Below are positions 22,095 to 26,100 of a DNA stretch of 26,100 nt, piece after piece; within the stretch, counting starts at the first letter, position 1; each line of letters opens with the position of its first letter. The notes below the pieces were generated by a model that had not been told where the DNA came from, did no database searches, and saw only the letters and a program-made list of their open reading frames with translations. The position numbers and the translations under genes were made by a program. Origin of the DNA: UBA6016 sp041915365 (GTDB taxonomy: Bacteria; Campylobacterota; Campylobacteria; Campylobacterales; UBA6016); NCBI GenBank assembly GCA_041915365.1, contig JAYSBP010000019.1, positions 1 to 26,100 on the forward strand. Reading direction: 5' to 3'.

Positions 22095-24308
22095 ATGGAA
22101 ATCAAAATAACCGTTAACGGCATGGAAATTGTCGCAAAAAAGAATGATACGATACTAAAAGCCGCAAGACGTGAAGGGGTATATATCCCAACATTATGCT
22201 ATCTGTCAAAGTGTGAGCCCATATCTTCTTGCAGACTATGCGTCATAGAGGCCGAAAATCATGAGGGGCTTATTCTCGCTTGCCAAACAAAAGTTGTTGA
22301 TGGCTTAGTTGTCAATACAAACTCAAAAAGACTGGAAGAAGAACGCAGAAGGATTATGCAACTTTACTGCGTCAACCATCCACTAGAGTGTGGTGTTTGT
22401 GATAAGTCAGGCGAATGCGATTTGCAAAATAAAACTCTTGAGTTTGGGATAACAGCTCAAAACTTCATGGCACACGACCAAAAAAGAGAGATAAAAGACT
22501 GGGGACTTATACAGTACGACCCTTCACTCTGCATCCTTTGCGAAAAATGCGTGCACACTTGTAATGAAATTATAGGTGACGATGCCATAGAGATAAAGGT
22601 AGGGGGCTATAAATCAATCATAGGACCAAAAAACTCGGATACGCTAGATTGTACTTTTTGCGGCGAGTGTATTGCAGTATGTCCAGTCGGAGCCCTTATA
22701 TCAAGAGAGTTCAAATACAGCTCAAACGCTTGGGAGTTGCGTAAAGTCCCATCAGCGTGTGCGCATTGTTCGTCGGCTTGTTCTCTGACCTATGAATCAA
22801 AAATAAGCGGCACGGAATCCTCGGAGCAAAAAATTTATAGAGTTTCAAATGATTTTGAGTTTAGCACGCTTTGCAAGGCAGGAAGATTTGGCTTTGATTA
22901 TGAGAACAAAGCAAAAAAAGATGAAGCGGCTTTTGATAAAGCAATAGGTGCTCTAAAATCAGCTAGAACTATCAAATTTAACTCGTTTATAACAAACGAA
23001 GAAGCAAAAATACTTCAAACAATAAAAGAAAAAAATGGTGTTAAGCTAGTAAATAGCGATGCTTATAACTTTAAAAAGTTTATGAACGCATACTCTAGCG
23101 TTAGTGGCAAGAGCTTGTATTCCAGCACTCTAGATGACGTAAAAAATAGCGACGGCATAATTGTTCTAGGCTCTATGATAAGCACTGACAACCCAATGGT
23201 AAGATATGCGCTAAACGAAGCATCAAAAAGAAAAAATGCAAAAATAGCTTATTTGCACCCAATTGAAGACCATCTGCTCGTGGCAAATGTCAATAAATTT
23301 GTCAAATATGAGCCAAAAAGTGAAGAGGGCGTAATGGCTCTACTCGCACTGATGTTTGCTGAGCGTAACGAAATGCTAGAAGAGCTGGATGTCGGATATG
23401 TAAGCTCTGAATCTAGTTTTGACGAGGCTGAGCAAGAGGCGATAGTAAATATGTTTGCTAGAGCCAAAAACAAAACCCTCATCCTCGGCGCAGACCTATA
23501 CGCACATCCAAGAGCTGAGAATATAGCTCGTTTGGCTGCTTTGTTTGAAAAAGCGTCAGGTTTTAAAGTTCTTATTATCCCATCACAAACAAACACTCTT
23601 GGTGTTTCTATGATTTGTGATTTGGATGAAAAAGAAGAAGGGTTTAGCGTAGGATATAACGAAGAGGGAGACTTTGTCCTTACATCTTTAGGAAGTAACG
23701 GAAGAGATAATGCTATTGATATGCCTGCACTAAATCAACAAGAAGGAACTTTTGTAAATATAGACAAAAGAGTAGTTCCTCTAAATGCGGCTATAAGCTT
23801 TGACGGATATGAGCTAAATGATTTGGCTAATGCCATAGGGATACAAAAAGAATTTACCATAGACTACACAAAAGAGCTATTTGAGAAAGTAGCTTTTGAT
23901 GAGCTTCCAAATAGATTTTTAAATGACGGTACCGAAGATAGAGGCTATGTATTAAAGGCACAAGATGTAGCCGTAGATGGAACAATAGAAGAAGTAGCGG
24001 ACCTTGAAGAGATGAACGGTACTCTTGTGTATGTTTCTATGCCCGTGGGGCAGTTTAACAACTGGAGTAAAAAAAGCAAAAACCTAAAATATCAAAATGG
24101 GCAAATTTTAGGCTCAAAAGCATTCATGGGAGCCGCTAAAATAACGGACTCTGAAAAAATCCAAGTAGCTTGTGAAAAAGGCGAACTATCTGGTAATTAT
24201 AAGCTGTGCGAAAAATTAAAAGGAACTGTTGCTATAGTTTCAGCGCTTGATTTCGGCACAGAAGGTTATAGATTTCAAAGAGCAAAAATAAGTGTTCAAG
24301 GTAACTAA
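22095..24308 (+). CDS. nuoG: Complex I subunit G, first copy
   Basis: A 737-residue iron-sulfur subunit. In order it has a [2Fe-2S] ferredoxin domain (C35, C46, C49 and a fourth Cys in ILACQ), the N5 motif HPLECGVCDKSGEC with a His ligand, two ferredoxin-type [4Fe-4S] motifs (CILCEKCVHTC; CTFCGECIAVCPVG), and an N7-type motif (CAHCSSAC and a later C in TLCKAGRFG) leading into a molybdopterin-oxidoreductase-like domain that carries no recognised cofactor site. It starts two bases after the flavoprotein gene and ends three bases before a second nuoG. Two DNA tracts (22878-23122 and from 23475) are almost identical to the second copy while the rest has diverged. A conversion event or an assembly chimera must be considered. 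Confidence 0.95.
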   Translation: MEIKITVNGMEIVAKKNDTILKAARREGVYIPTLCYLSKCEPISSCRLCVIEAENHEGLILACQTKVVDGLVVNTNSKRLEEERRRIMQLYCVNHPLECGVCDKSGECDLQNKTLEFGITAQNFMAHDQKREIKDWGLIQYDPSLCILCEKCVHTCNEIIGDDAIEIKVGGYKSIIGPKNSDTLDCTFCGECIAVCPVGALISREFKYSSNAWELRKVPSACAHCSSACSLTYESKISGTESSEQKIYRVSNDFEFSTLCKAGRFGFDYENKAKKDEAAFDKAIGALKSARTIKFNSFITNEEAKILQTIKEKNGVKLVNSDAYNFKKFMNAYSSVSGKSLYSSTLDDVKNSDGIIVLGSMISTDNPMVRYALNEASKRKNAKIAYLHPIEDHLLVANVNKFVKYEPKSEEGVMALLALMFAERNEMLEELDVGYVSSESSFDEAEQEAIVNMFARAKNKTLILGADLYAHPRAENIARLAALFEKASGFKVLIIPSQTNTLGVSMICDLDEKEEGFSVGYNEEGDFVLTSLGSNGRDNAIDMPALNQQEGTFVNIDKRVVPLNAAISFDGYELNDLANAIGIQKEFTIDYTKELFEKVAFDELPNRFLNDGTEDRGYVLKAQDVAVDGTIEEVADLEEMNGTLVYVSMPVGQFNNWSKKSKNLKYQNGQILGSKAFMGAAKITDSEKIQVACEKGELSGNYKLCEKLKGTVAIVSALDFGTEGYRFQRAKISVQGN
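22878..23122 (+). repeat. Near-identical tract 1 in first nuoG
   Basis: These 245 bases align without gaps to 25167-25411 with one difference (A at 22943 versus G at 25232, silent). Both edges are abrupt: flanking codons differ at many positions. It encodes about 81 residues from AGRFGFDYENK to SGKSLYS, identical in both proteins. Confidence 0.97.
23475..23634 (+). repeat. Near-identical tract 2 in first nuoG (as far as the window allows)
   Basis: These 160 bases align without gaps to 25941-26100 with two differences (at 23504 and 23507, both silent), giving the peptide start TLILGADLYAHPRAEN in both genes. The true right end cannot be seen because the partner runs into the window edge, so the tract may be longer. 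Confidence 0.95.
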
Positions 24309-24311
24309 TAT

Positions 24312-26100
24312 ATGGCAAATGTGAAGTTTTTTATAGATGGGCGAGAGCTTGAAGGAAGCGACTCTGAGACGGTACTCAACATTGCAAGGGCGAATGATAT
24401 TTTTATCCCTGCAATATGCTACCTGAATAGATGCTCCCCTACCCTAGCGTGCAGAATATGTCTTGTTGAGGCGGATGGCAAGCAAGTATTCTCATGCAAT
24501 GCAAAACCAAAAGAGGGGATGCAGATAGTAACAAACTCTGAAGAGATAAAAGCAGAGCGAAAAGCTATTATGCAGGCGTACGACATCAACCATCCGTTAG
24601 AGTGCGGCGTATGCGATAAGTCTGGTGAATGTGAACTTCAAAACTACACTATGGAAATAGGCGTAAACTGTCAAGAATATAGCGTACCGGATTGCCATAG
24701 ACCTATAAAAAACTGGGGGCCGATAAAGTACGACTCATCCCTTTGTATTGTATGCGAAAGATGTACGACAGTTTGCAAAGATATGGTCGGCGACAATGCG
24801 ATAGGTACAACGCCTAGAGGCGGAGCGGAGATAGACAAGGCATATAAAGAGACGATGCCTAAAAATGCTTTCACTATCTGGACGAGAATGCAAAAAAATA
24901 TTATCGGCACAAAGAGCGGCAATCCAGACGTTCTTGATTGTACACTATGCGGTGAGTGTATCGCCGTATGCCCTGTCGGCGCACTAACAAGCTCAGACTT
25001 TACTTACAAATCAAACGCGTGGGAACTTCGCCAAGTACCATCATCTTGCGCACACTGCTCATCTGCTTGCCATCTGTATTACGAAACAAAACACACATCC
25101 ATAGAAAACGCTGAAGAAAAAATATATAGAGTTAGAAATGAGTGGAACTTCCAAAGCCTATGCGCAGCAGGAAGATTTGGCTTTGATTATGAGAACAAAG
25201 CAAAAAAAGATGAAGCGGCTTTTGATAAAGCGATAGGTGCTCTAAAATCAGCTAGAACTATCAAATTTAACTCGTTTATAACAAACGAAGAAGCAAAAAT
25301 ACTTCAAACAATAAAAGAAAAAAATGGTGTTAAGCTAGTAAATAGCGATGCTTATAACTTTAAAAAGTTTATGAACGCATACTCTAGCGTTAGTGGCAAG
25401 AGCTTGTATTCAGCGAGTAGCAAAGATGTGCACGCTAGTAACTTTGTAGTTACGGTAGGCTCAATGATAAAAACCGACAATCCAGTACTAAGATTTGCCG
25501 TAAACAACGCCGTTATTATGAATAAAGGTGCTGCGGTTTATATGCATCCGGTAAATGATGCTGTAATTTCCGGACTATCAAAAAATATGCTCCAACTAAA
25601 CTACAAACCGCTATCCGAAGAAAAAACAATTCTTGCACTAATGGATACGTTTTGTGACGCAGAGAAACTACCGTTAGATATAGCCGCAAAGCTTAAATCA
25701 TTGGAAGTTAAATATACAAAAACTGTTACCGAAAAGGTAAAAGAGAAAGTTAAAGAGCTAGTCAAAGAAAAAGTGGTGGCAGAAGACGGCACCGAGAGTG
25801 AAGTTGAGAAAGAAGTAGAAAAAGAGGTTGAAAAATCCGTCAGTAAAGAAGTAGAGATGACATCGTCAAAACTCTTTGAGCAAATCGGCCTTAGTCTAGA
25901 AGACAGAGAGAAGATGCAAGCGCTCAAAAAAGACAAAGCCACCCTCATCCTCGGCGCAGACCTATACGCGCACCCAAGAGCTGAGAATATAGCTCGTTTG
26001 GCTGCTTTGTTTGAAAAAGCGTCAGGTTTTAAAGTTCTTATTATCCCATCACAAACAAACACTCTTGGTGTTTCTATGATTTGTGATTTGGATGAAAAAG
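24312..26100 (+). CDS. nuoG: Complex I subunit G, second copy, 3' end outside window
   Basis: An open frame of 596 codons starts at ATG 24312 and runs off the right edge. It repeats the iron-sulfur layout of the first copy: [2Fe-2S] domain (C36, C47, C50, C62), N5 motif HPLECGVCDKSGEC, ferredoxin motifs CIVCERCTTVC and CTLCGECIAVCPVG, and N7-type CAHCSSAC plus C in SLCAAGRFG. Between the two ferredoxin motifs it has a loop longer than in copy one (about 30 extra residues, with TPRGGAEIDKAY). Residues 474-515 are an inserted Lys/Glu/Val tetrad-repeat segment absent from copy one. Two tracts are nearly identical to copy one at DNA level. All cluster cysteines visible are intact, so both copies appear functional; nuoH-N are expected downstream. 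Confidence 0.92.
   Translation, partial: MANVKFFIDGRELEGSDSETVLNIARANDIFIPAICYLNRCSPTLACRICLVEADGKQVFSCNAKPKEGMQIVTNSEEIKAERKAIMQAYDINHPLECGVCDKSGECELQNYTMEIGVNCQEYSVPDCHRPIKNWGPIKYDSSLCIVCERCTTVCKDMVGDNAIGTTPRGGAEIDKAYKETMPKNAFTIWTRMQKNIIGTKSGNPDVLDCTLCGECIAVCPVGALTSSDFTYKSNAWELRQVPSSCAHCSSACHLYYETKHTSIENAEEKIYRVRNEWNFQSLCAAGRFGFDYENKAKKDEAAFDKAIGALKSARTIKFNSFITNEEAKILQTIKEKNGVKLVNSDAYNFKKFMNAYSSVSGKSLYSASSKDVHASNFVVTVGSMIKTDNPVLRFAVNNAVIMNKGAAVYMHPVNDAVISGLSKNMLQLNYKPLSEEKTILALMDTFCDAEKLPLDIAAKLKSLEVKYTKTVTEKVKEKVKELVKEKVVAEDGTESEVEKEVEKEVEKSVSKEVEMTSSKLFEQIGLSLEDREKMQALKKDKATLILGADLYAHPRAENIARLAALFEKASGFKVLIIPSQTNTLGVSMICDLDEK
25167..25411 (+). repeat. Near-identical tract 1 in second nuoG
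   Basis: Partner of 22878-23122 at an offset of 2289 bases, 244 of 245 positions identical, same reading frame. The tract begins inside the codons just after the last N7-type cysteine and ends at the SLYS codons, where the two genes diverge immediately. Confidence 0.97.
25731..25856 (+). repeat. Lys/Glu/Val tetrapeptide-repeat segment in second NuoG
   Basis: The codons for residues 474-515 encode two runs with valine every fourth residue. The first (474-489) repeats V-K-E-K and has six Lys and four Glu. After a turn-like AEDGTES stretch, the second (497-515) repeats E-V-E-K and has eight Glu and four Lys. It lies between the two near-identical tracts and accounts for most of the 59-codon length difference from the first copy. 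An antiparallel helical hairpin with complementary charge is a reasonable inference. Confidence 0.8.
25941..26100 (+). repeat. Near-identical tract 2 in second nuoG, truncated by window end
   Basis: Partner of 23475-23634 at an offset of 2466 bases. The offset exceeds that of tract 1 by 177 bases, exactly 59 codons, because the second gene carries extra coding sequence between the tracts. Identity continues to the last base of the window. Confidence 0.95.

Noticed and set aside
25601..26062. Minus-strand open frame opposite the second nuoG, with a serine/threonine-rich repeat and a start shared with another frame at 23249-23596
   Set aside because: The shared start is only the reverse complement of the duplicated nuoG tract, and the Ser/Thr-rich repeat is the antisense of the Lys/Glu/Val segment; both are shadows of real genes.
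24312..26100. Interpretation of the second nuoG as a pseudogene or split fragment of the first
   Set aside because: It has a complete N-terminus with its own start, intact cluster motifs and an uninterrupted frame to the window end, so it is a true paralogue.

Overview
The window looks like chromosomal DNA from a Campylobacterota (former Epsilonproteobacteria) bacterium, most likely a chemolithotroph of the Sulfurimonas/Sulfuricurvum/Sulfurovum kind. The reasons are gene content and order. The minus-strand block trxB, trxA, yraN, hom, aminotransferase, membrane protein, rRNA methylase, rsmI, rpmE, rsmE matches (from memory) the Campylobacter jejuni order around Cj0146c-Cj0156c. The complex I operon is also of the Campylobacterota type: canonical NuoE and NuoF are absent, and a 74-residue NuoE-position protein and a GltD-like flavoprotein stand in their place. 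Base composition is about 37-40% G+C in the core genes that were sampled.

Layout. Positions 1-309 hold the 5' end of a hoxE-type diaphorase gene leaving the window on the minus strand. From 401 to 14951 nearly everything is minus strand and tightly packed. This block runs (in transcription order) rsmE, rpmE, rsmI, an rlmB-like methylase, a RodZ-like membrane protein, an alanine/LL-DAP-type aminotransferase, hom, a short-chain dehydrogenase, yraN and a small methyltransferase. It continues with trxA (own promoter and terminator), trxB-dapB-purF-radical SAM, and DUF507-carA-yaaA. Strand polarity switches at about 14951-15020. On the plus strand lies an AAA+ ATPase gene, a leader of about 200 bases, then nuoA, B, C, D, the small NuoE-position gene, the NuoF-position flavoprotein and two tandem nuoG genes. 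The second nuoG is cut by the window end. No tRNA, rRNA, CRISPR array or insertion sequence was seen, and no gene-free stretch exceeds 200 bases.

How the genes work together. The minus-strand block is housekeeping: rRNA methylation and ribosomal protein L31, the aspartate-family pathway (dapB, hom, aminotransferase), the thioredoxin pair, and glutamine-dependent steps of purine and pyrimidine/arginine synthesis (purF, carA). The plus-strand block encodes the peripheral arm of a respiratory complex I whose electron-input module has been rebuilt.

Most notable observations. (1) The NuoF-position protein fuses a remnant of the NuoF N3 iron-sulfur domain, with one of the four cluster cysteines replaced by glycine, to a GltD-type FAD/NAD(P) oxidoreductase. 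(2) The two tandem nuoG copies share two nearly identical DNA tracts inside otherwise diverged genes, which is a signature of gene conversion. (3) The second NuoG carries an extra repeat segment rich in Lys, Glu and Val. (4) The RodZ-like membrane protein carries nine bacterial N-glycosylation sequons, all on the predicted periplasmic side and five of them in a tandem array. (5) The hoxE fragment is markedly richer in G+C than its neighbour. Gene starts at rsmE, the AAA+ ATPase, the short-chain dehydrogenase, nuoA, nuoB and nuoD were reassigned from ribosome binding sites and family alignment.
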